Origin: Berberis thunbergii
Taxonomy: Eukaryota; Streptophyta; Magnoliopsida; Ranunculales; Berberidaceae
Length of the DNA stretch: 64,000 bases
Assembly: GCA_003290165.1 (NCBI GenBank)
Contig: QNQO01000592.1
Span: 248,001-312,000 of the forward strand
Direction of reading: 5' to 3'
This document shows positions 49,196-60,160 of this stretch, in pieces. The notes beneath the pieces were generated by a model, which saw nothing but the letters and a program-made list of their open reading frames with translations, was not told where the DNA came from and ran no database searches. Position 1 is the stretch's first letter. Each line of letters begins with the position of its first letter. Made by a program: the position numbers and the translations under genes.

Positions 49196-49228
49196 GTATA
49201 GCTAAACTGGCCTTTTGGTGTAGTGCCT

Positions 49229-50425
49229 ATAGGCTTAAGTTAAGGTTCAGAAGTGTCATATTTTAGAGGTCATTAGGATTCTTATGGCTTTGGATCATTT
49301 GCCGCTATTATCAATGTCATCATGGTCTCATGTGGATAAGTTTTCGCTTCCTTCGATGATAGTAGACATGTATCTTGTGATCTAGAAGGTCATTTCACAT
49401 CTTCTTTAATTATCTCCGTGATCTTGATGATTTTAAATGTCATTTACCCAATCATTTTAGTTTCGTTCTCTAACCTACTGTGGAGACCCTTGTGTGGGCG
49501 GACCTAAGGGGGAGGGTGAGGGTTGGAGCTCAATAGACCCAAATCCAAGAGGGTTGGCAAGCTACAAATGGAGAAGATAGTCCAACATCGTCTGGGTGTG
49601 GAAGGGGGATGTGTTATATATGTGCGAGGTTGGATCCCCATAGTACAAGGCCTTTTAAAGCATTGCGGGCCGGTTAGGCCCATAGCGGACAATATCTTAC
49701 TGTGCGGATCGGGTTGTTACACCTACCATTCTCCATCTCTCTTTTTCTTCCCAAAATTTGTTTGGCAACTGTTATCAATCCAAAATTAATCAATTGGGTT
49801 GATATGTTACTACAACTTCATTTGTTATGTTTTAAACCATCGAATCTTTTGACAAGTCCAACTAGAACTAATTATTTATTATAATTAATTTTAACATTTT
49901 ATTTATGTCTAAAGTTTGAAACTGTTTAAGATTTGTTAATTGCTACAACTTTAAATAACAATAATATTTGATTTCACTATTTTATTTATGCCTAAAGTTT
50001 GAGATTGTTTAAAGATTTTTTATTTTGTTGCTACAATGTTAAATAAAATAATGTTGAAAAAGTTATTACAATTGTACATTTTTTTCTCTTCGTCACATTT
50101 TACAATGGTAATGTCCAATTGACCTCCTCCGATTTCTAAAGGGGACTATAAATACTATCACATTTCATATTCCTAGGTTGACATATCAAAAGATAAAGAG
50201 ATGTAGGAAGAATAACAAATCGAAATTATATAGGTTTATTTATATGTATATATACAACATCGCTTCACTTTCAAGTCTAACAATAAGTTGAGAGTGAGAT
50301 AACAATTCTATGTATCTCCAACTTACAGGATTGTTTTGAATTGTGTTGGTCGATGGAAGAATCAAAATGATTTTGTATTAATCATACACTACCCCACCCC
50401 TTTTAAAATTTTTGAAAGTGTTCAC
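49229..50425. repeat. direct duplication, copy B (distal part)
   Basis: Continues the similarity to copy A (37745-38880) beyond the CACTA insertion. Shared strings include TTATCAATGTC, TATCTTGTGATCTA, CCTCCGATTTCT, AGAAGAATAACAAATCGA and GGAAGAATCAAAATGA. It contains a solo LTR at 49479. No gene was recognised. Confidence 0.75.
49479..49721. mobile_element. solo LTR / TRIM-like element
   Basis: A 243-bp segment starting TGTGGAGACCC and ending GGGTTGTTACA, with a perfect 5-bp target duplication CCTAC (49474-49478 and 49722-49726). TG...CA ends with 5-bp duplications are diagnostic of LTRs. AGCGGACAATATC near the right end is a phrase common in plant LTR/TRIM families. Copy A of the duplication has a single CCTAG at this point, an empty site. 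No internal domain, so it is a solo LTR or a complete miniature. Confidence 0.85.
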
Positions 50426-50430
50426 ACACA

Positions 50431-51150
50431 CAGGGGCGGATCCAAGATTGTAGACAAAGGGGGGCAAACAGTACACAACTATTTTACTATACAACTATTC
50501 AACTATATATACTTGGCATAATTAATTCAATTGTAGCTAGCAAATGAAGAACTTAACTTTTTGAATTAGAGAAAACAAAAGCAAGCATGGTAGTATAAGA
50601 TGAGAGTTGGCGAGTAGTGGCAGTAGCTTAGGTAGTGTCTATTTTTTGGACTAGATTGGATGTATAACTTTTTCCTTTTTGGCTAGCTCAGAGGAAGCAA
50701 ACAAACAACAACTTTTGAAATCTTAATTTATAAGTATTTAATATAAAATAAAGAGATTAAATAGATAGGGATTAAAAAAAATCTTTAAAATGTATAATTT
50801 CCCTTCCCTCGGTCGTCAACTCAATAAAAATGTTAATATGAATATGGTGGGAATTAAAATAGAGAAAGATAGTGGGTAGATAGATGGGAATTAAATAGAG
50901 AGAAAGAGATAAATTAAATAAAAGAGAAAGAGATAGAGTGAGATTGGGATTGGTGAAGGAGGAGTTTAAGAAATAGAAAATAAAGTCTGTTTTAAAATGA
51001 CCTTTAGTCAAAAGCCAAGTTTGTATATAAAGAGGGACAATCTAAAATTTTAAATGGGGCAAGATAAAACATATAAGTAACTTGATGAGATTTTTCAAAA
51101 ATATAAGGGGGGCAATTGACCTCCTTATCCAACACATAGATCCGCCCATG
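50431..51150. mobile_element. hAT-like non-autonomous TIR element
   Basis: The left end starts CAGGGGCGGATCC and the right end, inverted, starts CATGGGCGGATCT. Flanks are CACACACA (50423-50430) and CACACATA (51151-51158), an 8-bp duplication with one mismatch. GGGGGGCAA occurs inside both ends. The interior (720 bp in all) is AT-rich with AGAGAAAGAGATA repeats near 50895-50940 and no coding sequence. Confidence 0.65.
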
Positions 51151-51712
51151 CACACATATACAAAAATAAATAAAAAATCAAAATTAAATAAAAAATGAGT
51201 CAAAATTTTCTAAAATGTCTCCATTTCTCTTCCAATCATACCCTCACTCATGGAAACATCCACCTCCATAGTGAATTTCTATTAACACAAACGGGTCATT
51301 GTGTAATTCAATTTCCTCCAAACCCAAAGCTTGTTTTATGAGACCACCATTGTCACTTGCTTATTGGTGCTTTTGGACATAGCAACCAATATTGATATTG
51401 AAGCTATACATTTTATGCACAATTTCTTATTTTCTAAAGCTTTTCATGCTAATTATGTTGTTTTTCAAGCTGATGCAAATGAAATATTGCAAATACTTCA
51501 ACAATATCAAATGGCATGTAATTATGAGATCAGTTTGGTTATTCAAACATGTTTATCCTTCTTTCGCTCATTCGAGTCCTTCAGTTGATAAGTTAATGTT
51601 GGATCTTTTGGAAGCGAGTTAAGTTGTTCATATCTTATTTGTCAAGCATCACTAGCCGAGGGTTTTACACGGGTAAATTTTTGCCTCTAATACAACAGTC
51701 TTTTGATCACAA
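51151..51712. other. intergenic, nothing recognised
   Basis: AT-rich. An open frame at 51331-51588 has no recognisable family; it may be a decayed element. Confidence 0.4.
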
Positions 51713-51715
51713 TTA

Positions 51716-52033
51716 GGGTGTGTTTGGTTGGATGGAATCATATGTCATGAGAATCCACGAGGAAACCCCTACATTTAAGGCTAAATTGATGTAGCACTCA
51801 TCATCCACCATTAGATTTTGTGATCAATGGTGAGAATCAAAGTTTTGTAAACATGAAAATCACACTCGATCCCTCCAAAGCATGTAATTCTCAAATTCAT
51901 AGGACTTCTATTTATACAATTAATCATAAAATCTAATAGTGGATTGGTGAGTAAACCTCAAATTAACTTAAATTTAAGTGGTTCCCTCATGGATTCTCAT
52001 GACACGTACAATTTCATCCAACCAAACACACCC
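51716..52033. mobile_element. Tourist-like (PIF/Harbinger) MITE
   Basis: A 318-bp element starting GGGTGTGTTTGGTTGGATGG and ending CATCCAACCAAACACACCC, a perfect terminal inverted repeat of about 19 bp, with TTA on both sides (51713-51715 and 52034-52036). The GGGTGTGTTTGG terminus and TTA duplication are typical of plant Tourist MITEs. No coding sequence. Confidence 0.92.
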
Positions 52034-52180
52034 TTAATATTGTGTCTTACTTAAAATTAAAACTCCCCTCTTTTTGTATATTGTAAATTTTTTTAAAACA
52101 AAAAAAAATGGAGGGGGAAAACTACGGCTGGTAAAATACATTTATTATAATTCATTTTACACCAAAAGTGCCCCATCAAA

Positions 52181-52252
52181 GGTTCTATGGTGTAGTGGTT
52201 AGCACTCTGGACTTTGAATCCAGCGACCTGGGTTCGACTCCCGGTAGGACCT
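52181..52252 (+). tRNA. tRNA-Gln (anticodon TTG)
   Basis: A 72-nt cloverleaf. The acceptor stem GGTTCTA pairs with TAGGACC with one G-T pair, discriminator T. The anticodon stem CTGGA/TCCAG encloses the loop CTTTGAA, with anticodon TTG at 52214-52216. The internal promoter A box TGGTGTAGTGG (52188-52198) and a perfect B box GGTTCGACTCC (52231-52241) are present. No intron; CCA is not encoded. A T run follows within 15 bp. It appears functional. Confidence 0.97.
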
Positions 52253-52263
52253 TATGTTATTTC

Positions 52264-52268
52264 TTTTT
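52264..52268 (+). terminator. RNA polymerase III terminator of tRNA-Gln
   Basis: TTTTT on the sense strand 12 bp after the tRNA 3' end, the usual signal for polymerase III. Confidence 0.8.
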
Positions 52269-52269
52269 G

Positions 52270-53261
52270 CCCTTTTCCAGAAAAAAGAAAATGGACAAGC
52301 AAGAACTTTTTGGTTCGCTACGGAAGATTATGTGGTATCCCTCTTTACTGCCCTTTTGTTTAAAGAACTTCATGCCTTCCTCTTGAACAGTATGAACGTC
52401 GAGGAAGGCGTGTTGTTTTGTAATTGTGTGGCATGGTATGCTAGAGTTTGCAATGACCAAGTTAATGTTAATACCTACCTCCACATACTTAGTCTGAGTA
52501 TAGATAAGCTCGCGCCAAGTCACTAGGTGCATGAAACCCAATGCTCACCATAAGTATGGGGCAATGGGATATGTTGAAAGAAGGTTGAAAATGGTGATTA
52601 CATCTCCATGCTCTCAAGAATCTTGTTGGCTTTCCTCACCCACCATTACTGAAGTTGGTGGTTGGAAGGTGGTGTTCTCATGTGATACCTACAATTTTAT
52701 GGACATCCCTTTCAATAACACATGGGGATCACGGGTGTGAATATGACTTAGATACCTTCCTCTAATACCTCTTTATCACTATATTCACTATACACCAGAA
52801 AAGCTAATACCATTGTCCAGAGTCAGTACTGAATGAGCTCACAGATTCCAAATTCATCCAAGAAACACGAGTCTCGATGAAGAACAATCAGGGAAACCAG
52901 TTATCGTCAACTATTATATAACAAAAATTGTCAATTGTGATGGTGAGTTTTTGTTCATTACAAGGAATAACACAAGCACTCTAAGACTGCACAACTCATA
53001 AATATTTTTCGTTGACAAACAGACATGGAAATCAACCAAATTTACCTAAATCCAACCCGAAACAATGGAGAATCAAAATGATCAACTTAACTCGACTAAG
53101 GCAAGGAGGAGGGCACATTTTACTTTGTAAACAACCTCACATCCAAGACCACTGGGAAACAAACTGAAGAAGAAACGGGGAAAAAGAATTTACACAAAGA
53201 ATCACACAGTTGGAGAAATGGGTAGGTGCACTCTGTAAGAAACGCAGGGAATGAGTTTGGG
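52270..53261. other. spacer and 3' UTR of the USP-domain kinase
   Basis: No gene was recognised. The right part should be the 3' UTR of the minus-strand kinase whose stop is at 53262. Confidence 0.5.
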
Positions 53262-56200
53262 CTAATCAAAACTAGATGAACGGCTCCATCTTCCTTGCAA
53301 ATAATCCTCCAATGAGACACTTTGATCAATGCTGCTCACGGAGATTGAATCATCCTCAACATCAAGAAGTGCAAGGTTAAGATGTGATTGAATGTTTCGC
53401 GGGGAAAAGACTCCCTCATCAAGTCCATATAACTCCTCTGAAGCACTCACTTGTAGCCTAGACCACTTGGTTACCTCTGGATCACCTTGGAGAAGCTTCA
53501 AAACCTATGGTCAAAGGATAATTAGATTTAAAACATTCCATACAAGCGACAGTATAGGACAGCCAAAGATGAGAGATAATATATACTTACGAGGCTCATT
53601 CGAGGCCGAGTTCGAGGTGAACGTCTGATACAGAGTGTGGAAGCTATAACCATTCTCTCCATCTGATCGCGGTCATACTTATCACCCAAGTTTGGATCTA
53701 GTAATTGTGAAACCTTTCCACCATCTAGAATAGGCTTTGCCTGAAAAAAAAATAAAAAAAATCAATTCCTCATTATCGAACAATAACAAAAAGCCATAAA
53801 AGTTATTAAGGGAATGATAGAGATTAGAGAACTTACCCACATGACCAGGCTCTCCTGGCCCTTGGGACACTCGCTACAGATGGGCTTCCTTCCTGAAAGA
53901 AGCTCAAGGAGAACAACACCAAAAGCATAGACATCAACCTTCTCGGTCGCTTTGCCATACATGAAATATTCAGGAGCTAAATAACTGCCAAAAGAAAAAT
54001 AGATTATTAGAAATCCAATATTTTTCTAACACAAATAAGCAAAATTCACATGCGGAGAGTTCACAAACCCAAAAGTTCCTGCGACATCAGTGCATGTTAT
54101 ATTGAGAGTAGAGCTTGAAGCCCGGATAGCAAGTCCAAAATCTGACAGCTGCATATACCAGGCACAATAGCATGAGCACCAAGAGTTTAATGAATATAAG
54201 AGAATCAGAGGAGAAGCAGGAAAGTTGGAAAACAATTCACCTGTGGCTCGAAATCATCAGATAGAAGGATATTAGATGATTTCACATCTCTATGGATCAC
54301 AGGTTGACTATTACCACTGTGTAGATAATCTAGTGCCTCGGCTACACCTAAAGCCACCTTATATCTCTCTCCCCAGCCGAATGAGGGCCTATTTTTCTTA
54401 TCACCTAATTTAGCAAATCCAAATTAAGATATAAACCAAATTAGTACAACCATGAAACACAAGTACACATTTACAAGAGAAAAGCATAATATGTACCATG
54501 AAGGTTCTCTTCAAGGCTTCCCCTTGATAAGAAGTCGTAAACCATAAGAAGATTGTTGTCCTCATAACAAAATCCAAAAAGGGAGATGACATTCTTGTGA
54601 TTTAAGGTATTTATTATCTCAATTTCCATAACAAACTCTTTCAAAGCATCTTCAGACGACTTCAAGATCTTCACCGCAAGTTCCTTGCCATCTGGTAAAT
54701 ACCCTTTATAAACATGGCTGCTTCCTCCCTTCCCAATCAATCTCTCTGAAATTATAAAAGCCAGATTCTTAGGTCAAAAACTGATTTTTGCAAAAGGTAA
54801 CTTAAAAATGTATCGTGACAAAATTTAGGGAAGAAGACAAACCAGGAATAAAATTTGACGTTGCCATCATAAGCTCCTGGTATCTGAACAATCTACTAGT
54901 GGATGAGTATTTCTCATGAAGAGACTCCAATTCTTCAGGAAGCCTATTTGACTCATCATCAGTTGAAGCTGTAGGACTAGTTCCAACTAGAGCAATAGCA
55001 CAACTTTCTCCATCTAAATTTGAAGCACATTCTTCAGTCTGATCACGAGAACTCGGCTGGTGATCAGGATGGACAACAGCCGAACACTGGCGACTAGGAA
55101 TCGGCATTGCCCATTGAAAAACAGATAATTCTTTTTTCAAAGATTTTTTTGAAGTTTGCATATGGGGTAAAATTGCTCGACGCAAGAGTGGCCAGCCAGG
55201 TCTCAATTCGGGCAATTCTCGTATCAGAAGAGAAACTGAACTTGAGGCTGCCTCTAGAGTCTGGACAGGAACCAACGCTAAGGAGTTGTCTTGAGCCTCA
55301 TCATTTGAGGTTTCATCTGCTGATTTGGTAGAACGGGTGTCTTTCAAAGCAGCTGTTGATGCGCAAACTGAATAATTTTGTTGACCAGAACTGGTTTTCA
55401 ACAACCCTCCAGTAGAGCACAGTTGATTTTCGTGATTAAAAGGGACATTAGTTAACAATTTGTGTTCTTACGCACAGAGCGGTGAATCAAACCAAACAAA
55501 CTTCTACGCCAATGATGATCATCAGCACCTGATGCAAGAATAAAGGTGTGATTTAGCATTTCATCACAAATCCACACAAAAAAAAATGAAAAAACAAAAG
55601 AAAAAGGAGACAAAAGCTACTACCTTTCGAGGCATTAATAGGCACTGCAGATGATTCTCTCTGAAACACTACTTTACCATTACTAACAGCAAGAACCCAA
55701 CAATCTTTGGGTAGTTTCTTTGCACAGTATCTAGCTAACGAACTCGAAAATGCCCCGATCACATGATGGTTCCTAGAAGTTCCAACTATAACTTTGGAAG
55801 CAACATACGCTTTTGCTTCTCTTACCAACGCTCTTCTGATAGACAACCCACGACAGATCTTAAGCTTAAGATCAACCTTCAATCATTAAACTTTCAATCA
55901 GCAAAAGTTCCAAAACCTTCAAGCAAACTAAAACAACCAAATTGATAGAAATTAAACTACCAAACCAACAAACCCCCAAATAAACAGAATACAAAGCCAA
56001 TACAAAGAGAAGAAGAACCCAGTTGAAAAAATCACTGTTCAATAAGCCAATCATAAAATCTCAAAGTCACAGTAAAATTAACACAACCAAACATGCAAAA
56101 CACTAAAAAAAAATTTGCAAAATTGAAGAGCCTAAACAAACAAAACATCACCCAGATAAAAAGGGGAGAAGCACTGAGAAACCACAAAAACAAAACCTCC

Positions 56201-56827
56201 AAAACACCAAAGAAGAAATTAACCAACCAAACTCGAGACATAACTGAACGGCCACACTAACAAAACCCCAAACACACTAAACATCCAAAACACAAACCAA
56301 GCACAAAAAATCAACCAAATTGAACCAAACCTCACCTGTTTCAAGTTACAGAAACCTTCATAAACCTCAAGAACAGAGTCAAAAGCCTTGACAAGAGATA
56401 AAAGTGATGACTTCCCCTCTCGATCGACAACTTCTGCAAAAACAAAAACACACCCACACACCCATTTCGCGTTTAAGATCAAATTCCATAAAAACCATAA
56501 AAAAAATTACAAGAAAGTGAAGCAGATTTTACCATTGTCGTTGAGGATGTGAAGAGCAATCACTCGATCTCCAGGTTGAGCCACGTTAACCAAAGCCCAA
56601 GTTAAAAGCTCTCTGCTTTGCATGTCTAACCTCAATCCCACCACGACCGTTCGCCCATCTCCACCCCCATTAACCCCAACACCGCCATTAACAACCTCAC
56701 CACCACTACTACTGACGATGATTCTGTTTTCTTCTCTGTTTCTCATCAAATTCAACTTCATCTTAAAATCGTTCTCCACCGCTCGATTCGCTAAAAAATT
56801 TCGACCACTCCACCTATTCATCCACAT
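53262..56827 (-). CDS. USP-domain receptor-like cytoplasmic kinase, 10 exons
   Basis: Predicted exons in transcript order: 56827-56533, 56433-56336, 55876-55624, 55528-54843, 54745-54497, 54404-54241, 54148-54069, 53984-53837, 53740-53591, 53504-53262. The product has about 788 residues, near the 756 of Arabidopsis At1g21590. An N-terminal universal-stress-protein-like domain (about 55-215: [47 protein letters not shown]) is followed by a Ser-rich linker and a Ser/Thr kinase (about 445-715). Kinase motifs are intact: [11 protein letters not shown] loop, [45 protein letters not shown]. No signal peptide or membrane segment is seen, so it is cytoplasmic; substrates are unknown. The start is the first in-frame ATG. 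One frame discontinuity lies in exon 4 near 55459-55480. Confidence 0.9.
55459..55482 (-). other. frame break in kinase exon 4
   Basis: From the exon 4 acceptor the frame reads [17 protein letters not shown] and meets TAA. The long downstream frame is shifted by one. One extra A in the AAA at 55459-55461 would give [16 protein letters not shown] 65-bp intron from C|GTAAGA to an acceptor after CTACTGGAG also restores phase. The sequence alone cannot choose between a lesion, a missing base and a tiny intron. Confidence 0.6.
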
Positions 56828-57200
56828 TGCTTCTTCATCCGAACAGAAATCGATCACTCAACCAATCAATCGATTATCCGTCAGAGACTAACGAGACGAC
56901 TCGTTTTAATACCTTTGTTTTTGCTCTGCTTTGCTTACTTTTATCAATTAAAGGACCCCCGTACTTCAAAGGTACTGTAGTAAACTTAACTCGGCTAATT
57001 TAGACCGTCAATTTGGTGCATTTAGAGATAAAATTAAGATTTGTTTAATTAAGAGGAACAAAAAAGCCTGATTATAGGTCAAGTAAATACCCACTTAGGC
57101 CATTAAGTGAGACCCACTAAGAGGCAGTTTTAGAATCTGAAGTCATGTGGTGAAAATTTTACTTATTTATTTTATAATTTTTTTTTTCTCTATGTTTGTG
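56828..57200. promoter_or_regulatory. kinase 5' flank
   Basis: Upstream of the kinase start, with a C/T-rich leader-like stretch on the minus strand. The promoter should be here. No specific element was identified with confidence. Confidence 0.35.
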
Positions 57201-57370
57201 TTTACAGAAATTCGAGCGAGGGAAGTGAGGTGGCGGGGGTGGGAGCCATTCACCTCATTCGAAATGTGTGTATTGACTTTTTGTGGAGGCAATTCCAAGC
57301 AAGATGAACGGCTCCCACTCCCACCACCTCACTCCCCTCGCTTATTTCCTCACTGTGCCTAATGATGATA
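57201..57370. mobile_element. foldback MITE copy 2 (degenerate)
   Basis: Inverted arms: GTGAGGTGGCGGGGGTGGGA at the left and, inverted, GTGAGGTGGTGGGAGTGGGA at the right, around a 50-bp loop. The outer left arm is shortened (CAGAAATTCGAGCGAGGG) and no target duplication is recognisable, so it is an older or rearranged copy of the family at 37256. Confidence 0.75.
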
Positions 57371-58884
57371 GCAATCAGTATATTTATTGGTTTATCTCAT
57401 TTTCACTCTTATCTGATTTTTCCAAATTTCTTGCTTTTACCTTTTTCACAAAATTTTGATTTTTCTTAAATGTTTGAAGATGCAAGTGACCAAAAAAAAA
57501 AAAAATAGAAAATGGAAAATGGAAAATCGAACATCACATATAATTGACTATTCATTTAAGTTTCAACGGTCGAATTTTGAATTGCAGTCATGATCAAATC
57601 GCAATCTTAGTAGCTTTATAACACAATCAAACTTTAAATGCCATTCATAACCATGTAAAATAAGTTACATAAATTTTGAATTTTAAGACCATTTTTTGGA
57701 GAAGATGGAAAGATGTGTAGAGTTTGGGAGTGGCACTCACATATTGGACACTCTTCCCCGATTGTGTGAAAAGGTTTATAAAAATTGATAGAAATAGATT
57801 TTTTTTTTTCAAAAACAAAAAATTGGATGATATTGAAGGGATTAAATATGGAAAGATTGTAGGAATCATTCCTTATTATATGATGGAGACATTGTAGGGT
57901 TAAGAATAAAGCAAAAGAAAGAAGCTAATAGCCCCAAAAATTTCATTTGACAAAGTTAGAGGCTAGCGATCATGAAAGTGATGCGGCGCGCTTTTTTTTT
58001 CCAACATTTTTCTTAGTAGCGTTTTGTTGATTTATTCTCTTTTCTTAATTTCATGCTTCAATGTAGTAAAACAAATACAATATGAATGATGTAGAGAAAA
58101 TTACCATAAATTTTCGAAAAAAAATTCTAGTAATAGATCATAGTATATGCATTTTGTATGAGAGTAAGACGTGTGATTGGATAGCTTATGATGTCTTCCG
58201 TTTGATTAGGGAATTTTACGGACTCGATTATTAGTTAGATGTCATTTGTTCAAGATAAAATTGTTTGGATTTGATTAATTAAGTTTCCCAATTGAAAAAT
58301 ACAAGAATTTTGCTTTGTGATATTTGATGTAATTTACCTAGGTATATTCGAAAAAAATTTATCAGAAATTTTGTTAACAACCAAGCAAAGCTTTAAAAAT
58401 ATAACTATCATGTATTGAGAATTAGGCTTCGACTTTTTGACACCATCATTTTTGCTAAATGACACTACGCACCATTCCCTACTTTGTCAAGAACATTATT
58501 CCCTACTTTCTCAAGGATGCCACAACATTTCAATTGGACACCACCATCTACTAAAAAAACACCACCAATATAAATCATTTTCTCCACAAAAAAAAAAAAA
58601 TTATCTCTCTCATCTTCTCTCTCAAGAACAACACCACCAACGCACTGCATCGCCACCATCGCACCTCCCCCCGCAAGCTAGCCACACATGTTTTATTTTC
58701 TCCTCTTTTCTTCATCTTCTATTTGTACCTCCTCTTCTCCTGTTTTTTTTCCCATCGCACTCGAGCAGTATCTGTGAGTGGAGAACCTCCACGCACAGAG
58801 GTTTGTGCAAGTTGGAGCCCCACTCGCAGGAACCTACTCAAGGACTAAGGAGATTAAAAAAAAAAAAAAAACAACAACAGAGAA
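57371..58884. other. gene-free AT-rich DNA
   Basis: No convincing gene. An open frame at 58437-58889 is built from CACCACCA and CT-rich simple sequence and ends in a poly-Lys run, so it is not taken as coding. Confidence 0.45.
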
Positions 58885-60160
58885 AGTAAAATTAGGTTAT
58901 TGATTCACTGATGGATTCGAACATTAATTATGGAGGAAGGACTGAAATGGAGCTCAAATCACATGTTTTATTGATCTTCAACTTCATTTGGAACTTATTT
59001 GGATGTGGAGATAGAAAGAGATAAGAATTCAAGGGCAGGGAGGGATGGTGTGGCCAACAGCCGAGTGGAGTTGTTCCTAAGAAGATAAGAGAAGAAGAAA
59101 CAAATAAGAAGAGGAAGAGAGGTGCAGCTAGTGCTGGCGGAATGAGGCAGTGGTGTTGTTCGCGATTGAGAAGAGAGGCAGTGTTTTTTTTTTTAATTTT
59201 TTTTTAAGTAGTGGTGTGAATTATTATTTTCATATATATCCAACAAATCTGTTGTGTGTTGAACTCAGAATTTTTTTTTAATAACACACAGATCAGAGCA
59301 TGCCTACCAATAAAATCTAACAATGGCAATACCTACTTTTAAGTCACTGGAGTACTAAACTACAAATTTAGGCACCTTGTTGTGTGTATAATAATTGACA
59401 AATATTTCACTAAAATAATGATGGGGTGTAATGATACAATATGTTCCTTCATGGTTCCCATGGGTGATGTAGATGCTACTGTCCATTAACCATTAAACTG
59501 ATATTTCTCTCATGTGTCCCCTTGTCCTTGTGTGATATATTGGAAGCACTGACCACATCCTCTCACTTTCTAAAAGAATCACCACCTTCCTTTGTCCAAA
59601 TTATGTTTTGAACCGACAGGGAAAAATAAATTCATATTAAAAAAAAAAAAAAACTAATAAATCTAGTCCATTTTTAGAGCCTTTCTTACTGTCGAGGAAA
59701 GGGGCGAGGAAACCAGCGAGGGGGAGGGATTTTACCACTCATCCCCCTCGAGATTCATGTTGATGTGCATTTTGAGAGTGCAGATACGCATCTCAAGAGA
59801 GTGAACGGTCAAACCCTCCCCCTCACTGGTTTCCTCACCCCTTTCCTCGCCGTTTAGAATTTCTGTCCATTTTTAAGACCATTTTAAGCCACCATTGTTT
59901 TAAGTATACAATGGCAATGAGAACACTTTCTACTATTTTTATTCCTTCTTACTAATCCCAAAGCCTTTTTATGCACATTTTTTTCTAGTTCGATTTTTTT
60001 TTCCTGTCTTTAGTTTATTTTATTGTTTTCATTGTCCTCAAAGTAAAAAAGAAAAAGGAAAAAAGTTTCATTTAAAGTCTAATAAAAACTAGAGGAAGAA
60101 AAACCACACACATTGGAGTAAAAAAAATGTTGTTTATTTTAAGACTTAAAAATCAAAAAA
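58885..60160. repeat. direct duplication D, first copy
   Basis: Similar to 60165-60770 and 61675-62280. Shared strings include GGAGGAAGGACTGAAATGGA, ATCTTCAACTTCATTTGGAA, GGTGCAGCTAGTGCT, CCTTGTTGTGTGTATAAT, AGAATCACCACCTTCCTTTG and TTTCATTTAAAGTCTAATAA. It holds foldback copy 3 and shows the empty site of foldback copy 4. No gene was identified in it. Confidence 0.85.
59677..59866. mobile_element. foldback MITE copy 3
   Basis: A 190-bp element starting GAGCCTTTCTTACTGTCGAGG and ending CGTTTAGAATTTCTGT. It is flanked by CCATTTTTA at 59668-59676 and 59867-59875 (9 bp). The second copy of duplication D reads AATCCATTTTTAAGACC without interruption near 61830-61850, an empty site. Arms share GGCGAGGAAACCAGCGAGG; the centre is less symmetrical than in copy 1. 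Confidence 0.9.

Larger units (their letters stand above)
40714..49225. mobile_element. CACTA (En/Spm) transposon carrying many gene fragments
   Basis: The ends are CACTACACCAAAAATACC and, at the right, CCTTTTGGTGTAGTG, a typical CACTA terminal inverted repeat. CCT occurs at 40711-40713 and 49226-49228, the 3-bp target duplication made by this superfamily. Copy A of the local duplication shows the uninterrupted site. Both ends have many AGCAACGGTTTTAAACCGTGG-type repeats in both orientations, the expected subterminal binding sites. Length is 8512 bp. I found no TNP2-type transposase. Instead it holds pieces of an ABCG transporter, a cyclophilin, an alpha/beta hydrolase, an SRS/SHI protein and an ALDH, all on the minus strand. 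Confidence 0.95.

Noticed and set aside
40714..49225. CRISPR-like array at the CACTA ends
   Set aside because: The short repeats are irregular, palindromic and in both orientations, as in CACTA subterminal regions; this is plant nuclear DNA.
51331..51622. 85-codon plus-strand frame
   Set aside because: Not matched to any family I know; AT-rich hydrophobic residues typical of chance frames.
58437..58889. 150-codon plus-strand frame
   Set aside because: Low-complexity His/Ser/Leu sequence ending in poly-Lys, no domain, lying next to duplicated non-coding DNA.
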